64,000 nucleotides of DNA. Source: Muribaculaceae bacterium. GTDB taxonomy: Bacteria; Bacteroidota; Bacteroidia; Bacteroidales; Muribaculaceae. The stretch lies in contig JAFLTW010000007.1 of assembly GCA_022509085.1 (NCBI GenBank), positions 50,871 through 114,870 on the forward strand, read 5' to 3'. The notes below the pieces were generated by a model. That model was not told the origin of the DNA. It saw nothing but the letters and a program-made list of their open reading frames with translations, and ran no database searches. Shown one piece after another: positions 16,304-24,994 of this stretch; positions within the stretch are counted from its first letter, which is position 1, and every line of letters begins with the position of its first letter. The translations under genes and the position numbers were made by a program.

Positions 16304-17488
16304 TCAGCTGTTGGAGGTGTTGGAGATGTTAAGGTTGTTGCATGCGGCCATGATGCCGCTTACCATGCCCAGGGCGAGCATACGGCCGTGGAAGGAGTAG
16401 CCGGCATTGTAGCCCATCTTCTCGTCGCCGAGCATCAGCGGGGCATGGTCTACACGCATCGGCACTCCCGGATTCTCTTTCTCGAAGGTTGCCACGATGT
16501 CGATGAGCCGGGGGTCAAGATGGCTCGACTCCTTGAAGTCGCCGTTGGGCAAGACGTTGCAGATGCGGGCATGGACGAAGTGGGTGCGCCCGGCGTATTT
16601 CCGTGCCAAGGCCACCACGTCGTTGTGGCCTCCGGCACTCAGCGAGCCTGCACAGAAGGTGAGCCCGTTGTGGGGATTGGGCACGGCCTCCAGAAAGGCC
16701 TCAATGTCGGCGTCACACGTCACGATGCGCGGTAGTCCGAGGATTGCCATGGGTGGATCGTCGGGATGCACGCACATGTTGATGCCGTATTCATCGCATA
16801 CGGGCATTATGGCCTCGAGGAAGTAGACCATGTTGGCGCGCAGTGTGTCGGCGTCGATGCCGTCGTAGAGCTTCAGCAGCTCGCGGAACTTCTGCACTGG
16901 GTTGAGGTCTTTTTCAGAGATATTGCCGTTGACGAACCCCTGTGTCTTCACGATGATGGTGTCAACGAGTCTCCTTTCCCCTTCACGGTCCATTCGCGGA
17001 GCCACTTCCTCCTTCATTCTAAGGAGGGTCTCCCCGTCATAATCCCTCTCGGCATTCTCGCGCTTCAGGATGTGGATGTCGAAGTAGGCGAACTCGGCAC
17101 GGTTGAAGTAGAGGTTGCTCGTGCCGTCGGCGTTGGGATACTCGAGTTCGGTACGTGCCCAGTCGAGCACCGGCATGAAGTTGTAGCATACAGTCTTCAC
17201 TCCGGCTTTGCCGAGGCTCCGTAGGCTCTCCTTGTAGCTGTCTATCAGAAGGTCACGGTCAGCTCCGCCGTATTTGATGCTTTCGCTCACCGGCAGACTC
17301 TCCACCACGCTCCACCGCAGACCGCGGTCTTCAATGAATCGTTTCATTTTCTCCACCTCCTCAAGGCTCCACACCTCGCCGTTGGGAATGTGGTGAAGGG
17401 CCGTCACGATGCCTTCCACGCCTATCTGGCGGAGCATTTCGAGGGTGATTGGGTCGTTGGGGCCAAACCAGCGCCAGGTCTTTTCCAT
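16304..17488 (-). CDS. uxuA: Mannonate dehydratase
   Basis: The 394-residue protein matches UxuA throughout: MEKTWRWFGPNDPITLEMLR at the start, then GVEGIVTALHHIPNGEVWS, the metal site region MCVHPDDPPMAILGLPRIV near residue 240, and FVHARICNV later. It removes water from D-mannonate to give 2-keto-3-deoxygluconate (KDG), which the kinase encoded divergently can phosphorylate. uxaC and uxuB, the preceding steps, are not in the window. The last 10 residues (NNLNISNTSNS) are low complexity. It lies upstream of the exuT-like gene in the same transcript. Confidence 0.95.
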   Translation of the reverse strand: MEKTWRWFGPNDPITLEMLRQIGVEGIVTALHHIPNGEVWSLEEVEKMKRFIEDRGLRWSVVESLPVSESIKYGGADRDLLIDSYKESLRSLGKAGVKTVCYNFMPVLDWARTELEYPNADGTSNLYFNRAEFAYFDIHILKRENAERDYDGETLLRMKEEVAPRMDREGERRLVDTIIVKTQGFVNGNISEKDLNPVQKFRELLKLYDGIDADTLRANMVYFLEAIMPVCDEYGINMCVHPDDPPMAILGLPRIVTCDADIEAFLEAVPNPHNGLTFCAGSLSAGGHNDVVALARKYAGRTHFVHARICNVLPNGDFKESSHLDPRLIDIVATFEKENPGVPMRVDHAPLMLGDEKMGYNAGYSFHGRMLALGMVSGIMAACNNLNISNTSNS

Positions 17489-17712
17489 AATTTGTCGTTG
17501 TAGTTGTAATAATTGATTCAGCTTGCGAGTCTTATTCTTTTTGCGAGACTTACTTAATTAACGTCTTTATCCCTAATAATTATATGTTTTCGGTGAATTC
17601 TTTCAATACTACCGCGCCCTCCCAATCCGTTATAATTAAGACCCCATCCGGTAATGAATGTTAAAATGATTTTAAGGGGTCTTTGATCCACTATTATGAA
17701 AACTCTCGTATT
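17489..17712. promoter_or_regulatory. Divergent control region of uxuA and kdgK
   Basis: This 224-bp region must contain both promoters. Two direct repeats, TTGCGAGTCTTA (17523-17534) and TTGCGAGACTTA (17541-17552), lie 35-64 bp before the uxuA start and are candidate binding sites for a pathway regulator. No clear TAnnTTTG box was found for kdgK. Confidence 0.45.
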
Positions 17713-18732
17713 ATGAAAATCATTACTCTCGGAGAGATTATGCTCCGCCTGTCGCCCGAAGGGTGCTATCGCTTTCTGGAGGTAGACCGCTTCAATGTGA
17801 TTTGGGGTGGCGGCGAGGCCAACGTGGCCGTGAGTTGCGCCAATTATGGACATGACGCCTGGTTTGTAAGCAAGCTCCCGAAGCATGAGATAGGTCAGGC
17901 TGCAGTCAACGCCCTGCGCCGCTACGGAGTCCATACCGACCATATCGCGCGCGGAGGCGACAGGGTGGGAATCTACTACTGCGAGACGGGCGCCTCGATG
18001 CGTCCCTCAAAGGTAATCTACGACCGTGCCCATAGCGCAATCGCGGAGGCCGACCCCTCCGATTTCGACTTTGATAAGATTATGGAAGGTGCCGACTGGT
18101 TTCACTGGAGCGGCATCACTCCGGCTATCTCCGACAATGCAGCAGAGCTTACGCGCCTTGCCTGCGAGGCTGCCAAGAGACACGGCGTCACCGTATCCGT
18201 CGACCTCAATTTCCGCAAGAAACTATGGACGAGCGAGAAGGCCATCTCTATCATGAATCCGCTGATGAAGTATGTCGACGTGTGCATCGGCAATGAGGAA
18301 GACGCCGAACTTTGCCTCGGCTTCAAACCTGAGGCTGATGTGGAGGGTGGCAACACAGATGCCGAAGGCTACAAGGGCATCTTCAGGCAGATGATGCAGG
18401 AGTTTGGCTTCAAGTATGTGGTCTCCACTCTGCGCGAGTCGTTTTCCGCTACCCACAACGGCTGGAAGGCCATGATCTACGACGGCAAGGAATTCTACGA
18501 GAGCCGGCGCTACGACATCAATCCGATCATCGACCGAGTGGGTGGCGGCGACAGCTTTTCCGGCGGACTTATCCACGGCCTCCTTACGATGCCCACCCAG
18601 GGCGAGGCCCTCGAATTTGCCGTGGCTGCCTCAGCCCTGAAGCAGACCATCCCCGGCGACTTCAACCTTGTAAGCGCCGAAGAGGTGAAAGCCCTCGCCG
18701 AGGGCAATGCCTCCGGCCGCGTGCAAAGATAG
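17713..18732 (+). CDS. kdgK: 2-keto-3-deoxygluconate kinase (PfkB family)
   Basis: The start at 17713 (MKIITLGEIMLRLSPEG) is preferred over an ATG ten codons upstream because the PfkB fold begins exactly there. WGGGEANVAVSCANYG is the first PfkB signature, SVDLNFRKKLW is typical of KDG kinases, and DRVGGGDSFSGGLIHGL near residue 280 is the second signature with the catalytic Asp. The enzyme makes KDPG from KDG and ATP. The next gene encodes the KDPG aldolase, so the two steps are adjacent. Length (339 aa) is normal. Confidence 0.93.
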   Translation: MKIITLGEIMLRLSPEGCYRFLEVDRFNVIWGGGEANVAVSCANYGHDAWFVSKLPKHEIGQAAVNALRRYGVHTDHIARGGDRVGIYYCETGASMRPSKVIYDRAHSAIAEADPSDFDFDKIMEGADWFHWSGITPAISDNAAELTRLACEAAKRHGVTVSVDLNFRKKLWTSEKAISIMNPLMKYVDVCIGNEEDAELCLGFKPEADVEGGNTDAEGYKGIFRQMMQEFGFKYVVSTLRESFSATHNGWKAMIYDGKEFYESRRYDINPIIDRVGGGDSFSGGLIHGLLTMPTQGEALEFAVAASALKQTIPGDFNLVSAEEVKALAEGNASGRVQR

Positions 18733-18818
18733 CTATTAGAGCTAAAATAGCTCTAATAGCTATGCTCGCCAAAATAGCTATAGTAGCTATAATAGCTAAG
18801 CTAGCTAAACCAGCTAAA
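18729..18818 (+). repeat. AGCTA-rich repeat and perfect hairpin between kdgK and kdgA
   Basis: ATAGCTATTAGAGCT at 18729-18743 pairs perfectly (15 bp) with 18749-18763 around the loop AAAAT. It is followed by about eight further copies of the core AGCTA/TAGCT up to 18818. The hairpin begins within the stop codon region of kdgK. It could be an mRNA-stabilising or attenuating structure, since the T-run of a terminator is missing. Confidence 0.7.
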
Positions 18819-18836
18819 AAAATAAAATCTGAATAG

Positions 18837-19505
18837 ATGGCAAAATTCGATAAATTATCCGTTCTGAATAAATTGGCCGAGGCGCCGATTGCCCCGGTAT
18901 TCTATAACGGCGATGCCGCCATAGCCAAGGCCGTGCTGAAGGCTTGCTACGAAGGAGGCATTCGCTGCTTCGAGTTTACCAACCGCGGTGACTTTGCCCA
19001 CGAGGTGTTTGCCGAGCTGGTAAAATTTGCAGCCACGGAATGCCCCGAAATGGCCGTGGGTGTGGGGTCGGTTGTCGAGCCGGCCACGGCGGCACTCTAC
19101 ATGCAGCTTGGAGCCTGCTTCGTGGTAGGCCCGCTGTTCAACCCCGAGGTGGCTCGCGTATGCAACCGCCGCCAGGTGCTCTACATCCCCGGTTGCGGCA
19201 CGGTGAGCGAGGTCGGCGCCGCCCAGGAGGCCGGCTGCGAGGTGGTGAAGGTATTCCCCGGCGACGTACTTGGCCCCAAATTCGTCAAGGCGCTTATGGC
19301 ACCGATGCCCTGGACCCGAATCATGGTGACGGGTGGCGTCGAACCCACCGCCGACAATCTCAAGACCTGGTTCTCGGCCGGCGCTTTCGCCGTCGGCATG
19401 GGCAGCAAGCTCTTCCCCTCATCCCTCATCGGCGCCTCCGACTGGCCTTCCATCGCCTCCCTCTGCCGCACCTCCCTCTCCTCCCTCTCCTCCCTCTCCA
19501 AATAA
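18837..19505 (+). CDS. kdgA: 2-dehydro-3-deoxy-6-phosphogluconate aldolase
   Basis: The 222-residue protein carries RCFEFTNRG (Glu46), [35 protein letters not shown] and [12 protein letters not shown] with the Schiff-base Lys138. KDPG aldolases cleave KDPG into pyruvate and glyceraldehyde-3-phosphate, closing the pathway begun by UxuA and KdgK. The C-terminus ends in a Ser/Leu run coded by a CTCCCTCTC repeat. From codon 14 onward the gene is duplicated almost identically at 26613-27234. Confidence 0.92.
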   Translation: MAKFDKLSVLNKLAEAPIAPVFYNGDAAIAKAVLKACYEGGIRCFEFTNRGDFAHEVFAELVKFAATECPEMAVGVGSVVEPATAALYMQLGACFVVGPLFNPEVARVCNRRQVLYIPGCGTVSEVGAAQEAGCEVVKVFPGDVLGPKFVKALMAPMPWTRIMVTGGVEPTADNLKTWFSAGAFAVGMGSKLFPSSLIGASDWPSIASLCRTSLSSLSSLSK

Positions 19506-19872
19506 GAGATGGCTACGAAGGAGGCTACCTCTTCAGAAACCTCCTCGGGGACAAACAGTAGTTCGCACTAAGAAAATAGTAAAACATCTGTTAGTTGCAG
19601 GTTCGCATCAGACGCAGCCCCCATGGCAGCATGCTGACTGGGAGATGGATTAGTTCCGTTCCCTCTCCCTTGATGCTGAATTCTTTTTCCGACACCACCA
19701 CTGCCATCGTAGGCTTGTATTTGTTGATATACACGGAAAGACTTTTCCCTGACGTATTAATGCCTGACTTCACTTCAAGGGGAACAATTTCCAGTCCAAG
19801 CTGTAGTATAAAGTCCACCTCTGCCGTCCCGGACGACACCCAGTAGCGCGGTACGGGACATGAGGCCGCCAA
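18875..19872. repeat. Segmental duplication, intact copy (kdgA body and 3' end of the ATPase gene)
   Basis: 998 bp are nearly identical to 26613-27601. The copy at 26613 lacks 9 bp, one unit of the CTCCCTCTC repeat at the end of kdgA. Both copies are in the same orientation, 7.7 kb apart. Confidence 0.9.
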
Positions 19873-20928
19873 AATCTGTTGGAGTACGACATTTTCCGCC
19901 AAAGCGCCTTTAAACTCCACAACCCCGAGCTTATCACTTACATACAGTTCAGCCGGCAACTCAGCCAGAGCTCTAAGAAGTCCGCAGTCAAGCAGGTATA
20001 CCTTGAATGCAGAAACATCATCATAGGCTGATATGGGCAAGCCCGGTTTTGAGCAGCAATAGATCTGATAAATTAATCGCGCCTCCCTCAACCAATTGAT
20101 TGCACCCTCGTATTCCCGAGCCCGTGCGCCGGGTCTTACTACCTTATAGATGAATTTACGGTTCTCCTTGGCGAGTTGCGACGGCAGCGAATGCCACACA
20201 TGGGAAATGCGCGGAAATTCAGACGTGGGCGCATGTTTCGAGAAGTCATGGACAAATGAATTAAGCAACTCCCTAAGCTCAAGCTCTATTCTCTCGTTCC
20301 CCTCTCTCCTTAATGATATTACCGCCACTTTGGGCATACCCCCGCAAATCCGATAGTGGCGGAATGCATCTTCAAGAGCCGATTTTATTATCTCGGGAAC
20401 ACCGTACAATTCCTGTAAATCATTGCATGAATCAAGAATCGAGGCAAATCTTTCGTTATAAGACCGGAAATATTCATCAAACGACACGGGAAACATCTGA
20501 AGAAAATCCACCTTCCCTACGGGAAATCCCACCTCCTTATGAAGCGCTACCCCAAGGAGCGACCCGGCAGCCACGACATGAAATTCAGGAAGATCCTCGC
20601 AAAAGTATTTCAGCGCATTCAATGCTTCAGGACATTCCTGTATTTCATCGAAGAAAATCAACGTCTCACCCGGCAGTAACGGCACGTCGCAATAGAGACT
20701 AAGGGTATCAATCAGTCTTTTTACGTCTTTGGTCTTCCGGAATTCATGGCATAACTCTATACCCGTATCAAAATTAAAATAGGCCAGATATTTGAAAAAT
20801 TCTCTCCCGAACTTTTTTACTATCCAGGTCTTTCCTATTTGACGGGCACCCTGCACCACGAGAGGTCTGCGGTCTTCCCTCTCTTTCCATTCTACCAGTT
20901 CTTTCAGTATATTCCTCTTTATTTCCAT
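19591..20928 (-). CDS. AAA-type ATPase with DUF4143 domain
   Basis: The start at 20928 (MEIKRNILKEL) fits the family better than an ATG 14 codons upstream. Walker A GARQIGKT lies at residues 27-34 and Walker B LIFFDE at 90-95, followed by the AAGSLLG sensor segment. The C-terminal 250 residues form the DUF4143 domain, related to restriction-endonuclease folds (VDFILQLGLEIVPLEVKSG near residue 390). These proteins are common in accessory regions of Bacteroidetes and their role is unknown. The 3' end converges on kdgA with 85 bp between. The last 94 codons are duplicated at 27320-27601. Confidence 0.9.
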   Translation of the reverse strand: MEIKRNILKELVEWKEREDRRPLVVQGARQIGKTWIVKKFGREFFKYLAYFNFDTGIELCHEFRKTKDVKRLIDTLSLYCDVPLLPGETLIFFDEIQECPEALNALKYFCEDLPEFHVVAAGSLLGVALHKEVGFPVGKVDFLQMFPVSFDEYFRSYNERFASILDSCNDLQELYGVPEIIKSALEDAFRHYRICGGMPKVAVISLRREGNERIELELRELLNSFVHDFSKHAPTSEFPRISHVWHSLPSQLAKENRKFIYKVVRPGARAREYEGAINWLREARLIYQIYCCSKPGLPISAYDDVSAFKVYLLDCGLLRALAELPAELYVSDKLGVVEFKGALAENVVLQQILAASCPVPRYWVSSGTAEVDFILQLGLEIVPLEVKSGINTSGKSLSVYINKYKPTMAVVVSEKEFSIKGEGTELIHLPVSMLPWGLRLMRTCN

Positions 20929-20967
20929 ATCAACTCTCTCCTTACCGATTTGGATTCCTATTGGCGG

Positions 20968-21066
20968 CAAAATTAATAAATCTTAATCAGTTTTTCGCGC
21001 TCATGTTAGAAAAATGTGATGATTTACACATTTTTCGTTGGAGAAATGTGTAAATCATCACATTTT
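20968..21066 (-). promoter_or_regulatory. Promoter of the DUF4143 ATPase gene and a perfect 23-bp inverted repeat
   Basis: A minus-strand TAATTTTG box lies at 20968-20975. Upstream, 21011-21033 (beginning AAAATGTGATGATTTACACA) and 21044-21066 are exact complements around the 10-nt spacer TTCGTTGGAG. The placement just upstream of the promoter suggests an operator. Confidence 0.6.
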
Positions 21067-21149
21067 CATAAGCAAATTACTTGTTATTACATGGATATCG
21101 AATGTGGAAATCTTAACCCTCAAAGCCAGTTGTGGCATAACGGCGATAG

Positions 21150-21392
21150 AACCAAGGTGGATTACGTGAATTAAACGGGATATTTCATACATCGGAGAGA
21201 GGAGAATTTGGCTACGTAGGCTCCGTTGTCAAGGATTCCTTTACAACTGAATTTGCCTCTAATTCCAACCGTGCCGTATTAGAACCATTATTGCAAGGTT
21301 TGGATAGACTATGGGAATTGAGGTATTGGATACCCGACCCGACGAAACCGATAAATCCTCTTGAATTTATGAGGGGAAAAAAGATAGGATGA
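21150..21392 (+). pseudogene. 3' remnant of an unidentified gene
   Basis: An open frame of 81 codons without a start encodes a tail containing NRAVLEPLLQGLDRLWELRY and then WIPDPTKPINPLEFMRG. A shorter diverged copy of the same tail is at 27797-27913, which shows that it once was coding. I do not recognise the family. A TAG closes the frame at 21147-21149. Confidence 0.5.
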
Positions 21393-21404
21393 CCATAAAA
21401 AGAG

Positions 21405-21434
21405 AGCCGTGAAATCAAAGTTTGAATCACGGCT
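21405..21434. terminator. Hairpin after the gene remnant
   Basis: AGCCGTGA (21405-21412) pairs with TCACGGCT (21427-21434), with an inner TCAAA/TTTGA pairing. The same hairpin follows the second remnant at 27938-27968. Confidence 0.5.
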
Positions 21435-21522
21435 TACTTAAATGTATTCAATGAATGCCGTTGAAACATAAATTTTCAAGCATTCCTGTTTATTGATTGT
21501 TAATATAAGCGCCCTATATTAA

Positions 21523-22068
21523 TCAATCATAAAAAGTGAATGCAATCGTTCCGTTAATCTTAAGCGGATACGGGCCACCTTTTTCACAATTTACTATACA
21601 TGTATAGGTTGCCTCATTAAATTTAATCACTAATCTGTTATTGGCTTCATCAAAGCTGACTATTTCTATTGAGCCTGAAGAAAGATTATAGGCAATATCT
21701 TGACAAGCGTTGTTAAAAAATGCGGCCAAAGAAGGTCCTTTACTATTAGGGTAAATGATAGTCCCTGTTTTTATCTCATCAAAATAACTTATTTGAATAC
21801 CAAACTCATCATTATGAAAAATATCTCCTACTTTATTAACTATAAAATCTCCATCAAAACCGAAGTGTTCGTTGACCACTACCCAAAAAAAATGATTCCC
21901 ACTGAATTCCACTTCGTAATCTACCCCGTTGATTGTTAGAATATTTTCTTTTTGTGAAGAAGAATTGTTATTTCCATCGGGTTCATCGTCATCGTCTCCA
22001 CAAGCAGTGAAGGCGAAAGTCATTGTGGCGAATAGTGCCACGAATAAGAGTTTTAAATACTTGTTCAT
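21523..22068 (-). CDS. Surface lipoprotein with acidic export signal (181 aa)
   Basis: The signal peptide MNKYLKLLFVALFATMTFAF ends in a lipobox with Cys23, followed directly by GDDDDEPDG. Acidic residues right after the Cys are the known lipoprotein export signal that sends Bacteroidetes lipoproteins to the cell surface. The remainder is beta-rich with no recognised domain. The gene follows the outer-membrane protein gene by 19 bp on the same strand. The first 32 residues are nearly identical to those of the lipoprotein at 27991-28686, whereas the rest is different. Confidence 0.75.
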   Translation of the reverse strand: MNKYLKLLFVALFATMTFAFTACGDDDDEPDGNNNSSSQKENILTINGVDYEVEFSGNHFFWVVVNEHFGFDGDFIVNKVGDIFHNDEFGIQISYFDEIKTGTIIYPNSKGPSLAAFFNNACQDIAYNLSSGSIEIVSFDEANNRLVIKFNEATYTCIVNCEKGGPYPLKINGTIAFTFYD

Positions 22069-22087
22069 AACTGAAATTTATTAATTG

Positions 22088-22666
22088 TTAAAAATGATAG
22101 GTTGCGCCTATTATGATTGGCAGACGTTGGAAATCTTTCACGTATTGGTATTTGATTTCAAGTCCTGCTGATAGTTTGGAAGTAATGGCATATTCACCAC
22201 CAACGCCAACATTGAATATAAATCTATTCAAGCGTGAAGAACCTCCACTGAAATCAAAATCATCATCAGATGCGCGGGAGAAAAACTGGCCATAGTCTCC
22301 GAAAATGTCATTAAAGTCATCCATATCGAAAGAATACCCGCCACCAACACTTGCATAACCGATACCTACTATCGGATATACTTTAATCTTACTGCTGACA
22401 TTGAAAATGTAGTGGACATTAGCAGTGATATCAAACATGTCCATGCCTTTGGCCTTAAACCAATAATCAACATCGGCTTCAAGACGGATAGGGTTGGTTA
22501 CATTGTATTGGAATTTCGCTCCAATACCGAAGTTTGTGAGAGAAGCATTTTTCTCAAGACATGGGGCGACACCAAGATTCAGGCCGACTGCCATGTCTCC
22601 TTTTTGTGCGAAGGCACCAGTAAAACCTATCAGTGCCACGCATAAAGCTGTAAAAAATCTTTTCAT
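22088..22666 (-). CDS. Outer-membrane beta-barrel protein (opacity-porin like, 192 aa)
   Basis: A signal peptide (MKRFFTALCVALIGFTGAFA, cleavage before Q) is followed by alternating strands such as GDMAVGLNLGVAP, NFGIGAKFQYNVTNPIRLEA and IFNVGVGGEYAITSKLSAGL, ending in ATYHF. The terminal Phe is the usual signal for barrel insertion. A Asp/Phe/Gly-rich loop (about residues 112-145) is probably exposed. It is the first gene of a transcript with a roughly 300-nt structured leader and precedes the surface lipoprotein gene. Confidence 0.8.
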   Translation of the reverse strand: MKRFFTALCVALIGFTGAFAQKGDMAVGLNLGVAPCLEKNASLTNFGIGAKFQYNVTNPIRLEADVDYWFKAKGMDMFDITANVHYIFNVSSKIKVYPIVGIGYASVGGGYSFDMDDFNDIFGDYGQFFSRASDDDFDFSGGSSRLNRFIFNVGVGGEYAITSKLSAGLEIKYQYVKDFQRLPIIIGATYHF

Positions 22667-22680
22667 GCAGATTAGATTTT

Positions 22681-22980
22681 TAGTTGCATTTCGTGGCTCT
22701 GAAATGCGAATTAATAAATTCAGTTAGGCATAAGAAAAAGCGGAGCCACTTTTTTTACACTCACTGATTTGATGAGGGCTTCGACTCCCTAAGTTGCTCG
22801 GCAAGTGATGTAGAACTCCACTTTGACCGTATATCTATAAAGTATGATATATCAAGCCAAAGAGAAGCGTACTCCCACTTTCATTCTGCAACTGTTGAAA
22901 TTGTCGAAGTTTCATCAAAAGAATGAAGCGAAAACGCTTTCTCCAATATGTCTGCGATACCCTACGGCATCACGGTTGCA
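22681..22980 (-). ncRNA. Structured leader RNA, copy 1 (candidate new RNA family)
   Basis: A minus-strand TAATTTTG box at 22979-22986 would start a transcript near 22974, about 300 nt before the barrel gene. The 5' block (22935-22980, starting GCAACCGTGATGCCGTAGGG) and the 3' block (22681-22749) are almost identical to those of copy 2. The middle has diverged but keeps its helices: TTCATTCT/AGAATGAA (22880-22887 with 22920-22927), TATATC/GATATA (22830-22835 with 22846-22851) and CTTTG/CAAAG outside it. GAGAAAGCG in the 5' block can pair with CGCTTTTTC in the 3' block. GTGGCTC and GAGCCAC form a further hairpin near the 3' end. Confidence 0.55.
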
Positions 22981-22986
22981 AAATTA

Positions 22987-23430
22987 GTGATTTTTCAAGA
23001 AATAAAAATTATTTTGGGCCAAAAAATTAACATAAAAAAATCAGCCTCCGATACTTTCAAAGGCTAAATCATAATAGGTACTTGGACTATATTTGTTCTA
23101 CTCTAACCTCTATATTCGTTTTGTTCGGTTCAATATGTTAGCCTTCAACATAGAGTGAGGTTGGGGGGGTAAGATTAGCTTTTTATCTGAAACCTCCTCT
23201 TTCTGAGGAGTCATTTCCTATCCCCTACTTATATTTTGGATAATAATTCCTTTTTTGTGCCTCTGCTACGGGAGCTGCGGTTTGAGCTGCTCACACCAAT
23301 GGCAACCATAACCGCCTTGAGATAAAAATTGCCTTCCCGCGTTTTTCCTGCTAATTCCCGCGCACCCAGGTGATTGCCATCGCCTCCGCGAGCCTCGCTT
23401 CCTCCAATTCCCATCCGGCAGGAAGGGCAT
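22987..23430. other. Intergenic region between the leader RNA and the three-gene operon
   Basis: No gene is apparent in about 440 bp. It begins AT-rich (upstream region of the leader RNA promoter) and becomes GC-rich after about 23260. An inverted repeat CCTCTAT/ATAGAGTGAGG near 23105-23160 is imperfect. Confidence 0.4.
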
Positions 23431-23448
23431 GGAGGTCTGGAGACCTCC
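23431..23448. repeat. Left 18-bp palindrome flanking the three-gene operon
   Basis: GGAGGTCTGGAGACCTCC has perfect 8-bp arms around GG and sits in a GC-rich patch 33 bp after the end of the PP2C gene. The reverse complement of the whole element occurs at 26145-26162 on the other side of the operon. Confidence 0.75.
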
Positions 23449-23480
23449 GCCCCGGGGAAAGCCGGCAAGAAATGGCGTGC

Positions 23481-24110
23481 TTAAAGGTGTAGGCGTATCA
23501 TCGTGGCGTCATCTTTTGGAATTCCTATCGTACGTTTGAGTTCTTCCATAGATTCTGAGCCAAGCTTATTTTCCGTAATGTTATAAAGGCCGTCTGAACA
23601 TATCACCACGACGTCGCCATCCTTAATCGCGTATTCCCCATAATCCACATCCTCCCTAAGGCCGGCTCCCTTTATGCATCTTGTCAATGCCGTTTTTCCA
23701 TAACCGATATCGGCAATATGGTCTCTTGTCAAAAGCATCTTCTCTCCGGCGTTATAAACGTAAATCCTTACATTTCCCTGCCAGGTATAATAAAGAACAT
23801 TCTCGCAAACCACCGCTATAGCAACAGCAGCCCCCATCTTGCTCCTGCACTCCAAGCCCTTCAATCTTACGGCATCGTCTGCCGCTTCCAAAGCTCCTCT
23901 CAACACCATATCCCATTCTGTGGGCTTAAAATTCCGTACCAGAAAAGCCTTCACAGCATCAACTGTAGTCTCGGCCGCCACAGCCCCCAGACTCAATCCA
24001 CCCATACCGTCTGCAACAACTGCAAAAGTGGCATTTCCGGTAGTCACGACCATCAATCTGTCTTGATTCTCGGTCTTTGAATTACTTGTGGTAAGTGTTT
24101 CTGATCTCAT
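23481..24110 (-). CDS. PP2C-type serine/threonine protein phosphatase, third gene of a toxin-antitoxin-like operon
   Basis: The 209-residue protein has the metal-binding and catalytic motifs of the PPM/PP2C family: NQDR (15-18), VVADGMGGLS (32-40), LLTRDH (127-131), ICSDGLYN (170-177) and DDAT (200-203). The usual GDSR motif is GNVR at 112-115. Such enzymes remove phosphate from Ser or Thr with two Mn or Mg ions. The start overlaps the nucleotidyltransferase gene by 4 bp, so both are probably translated from one message. It is somewhat shorter than the usual 240 residues. I infer a role in reversing phosphorylation of a partner, perhaps the toxin. Confidence 0.85.
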   Translation of the reverse strand: MRSETLTTSNSKTENQDRLMVVTTGNATFAVVADGMGGLSLGAVAAETTVDAVKAFLVRNFKPTEWDMVLRGALEAADDAVRLKGLECRSKMGAAVAIAVVCENVLYYTWQGNVRIYVYNAGEKMLLTRDHIADIGYGKTALTRCIKGAGLREDVDYGEYAIKDGDVVVICSDGLYNITENKLGSESMEELKRTIGIPKDDATMIRLHL

Positions 24111-24994
24111 CTTTTATCCAATTCCTGCTTGAAAATATCCCGGATTGTGCCAATAAGCTCGCGACACTCCTCAAACACCTCCGCATAGTCGTTGTCGATA
24201 CTGTTTTCCCTATAAGTGGTCATATGGATGGTGAGCTTGCTGTTGTCTTTAGCAACGTATTCCTCTTCGAGAAGGTTGTAAAAAAATTGAAGATGAGGAG
24301 TGGTCAACAACTTACTTGCATCGTAAGCTATGAGTTTAGCCCCCGAAAATATAGGCGACTCCTCCTCGGGAATTTCAATATCATCAGGGAGGTCCAAGAA
24401 GAGTTCGGCCTGCCTTATGTTAAAGTAATTTTTCATGAAGAAGAGAAGATCTGCCACGTCCTTGTCTGTTCTGTCGTTCCTGTCGTTCCAGGTGTCAAGT
24501 TTAATCATAAATTGTCCGCAAATAGGAGCCATCTTTACGGTGAAAGCCCCGTCTACCTCCACATCGTCTGCATGGCTCATTATGTCGTTGAAACACCTCA
24601 CCGAAAGTTCGGGATTCCCCTCCGGCGGCCATTTCACCTTCTCGTCTTCCGCAACTTCTCCGAAAGGCACCACGTCTACCATGAAATCCAACTGATGATC
24701 CGGGCCTTTGTAATAAAATTTATGAGAGCTTTTTTCTCTATGGAAATTATTCTCAACCAAGGTTTTGGCTATTGCTTCATATTTGCTCCAATCCGGCAGG
24801 GCTATGGCTATGTCGAGATCCTCGGTGTGTTGAGGGGATAGGTTCTCATGCATTATTATCATTGCGAAGTCTCTTGCGCGGGCTCCAACGACGTAGATGG
24901 GCACTCCATGAGTCTGCAGACAGCTGTAGAGTGCCGACATGGTTTCGTATAGCCAGTCGTTGGCGATTTCGGCTTTGGTGATCTTATATTTCAT
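24107..24994 (-). CDS. Nucleotidyltransferase, putative type IV toxin
   Basis: The 295-residue protein has a nucleotidyltransferase core: VGARARD at 36-42, and TEDLDIAI at 57-64 with the two catalytic acids, followed by LDFMVDVVPFGE with a third acid. The layout is that of AbiEii-like enzymes, and the upstream gene encodes an AbiEi-like winged-helix protein, as expected for a type IV toxin-antitoxin pair. Related toxins modify tRNA or block growth. Overlaps of 11 bp with the upstream gene and 4 bp with the PP2C gene tie the three together. The substrate cannot be read from the sequence. Confidence 0.8.
   Translation of the reverse strand: MKYKITKAEIANDWLYETMSALYSCLQTHGVPIYVVGARARDFAMIIMHENLSPQHTEDLDIAIALPDWSKYEAIAKTLVENNFHREKSSHKFYYKGPDHQLDFMVDVVPFGEVAEDEKVKWPPEGNPELSVRCFNDIMSHADDVEVDGAFTVKMAPICGQFMIKLDTWNDRNDRTDKDVADLLFFMKNYFNIRQAELFLDLPDDIEIPEEESPIFSGAKLIAYDASKLLTTPHLQFFYNLLEEEYVAKDNSKLTIHMTTYRENSIDNDYAEVFEECRELIGTIRDIFKQELDKR

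Noticed and set aside
22681..22980. 6S RNA, tmRNA or RNase P RNA
   Set aside because: None of the known signatures is present, and two copies with diverging interiors next to envelope genes do not fit a single housekeeping RNA.
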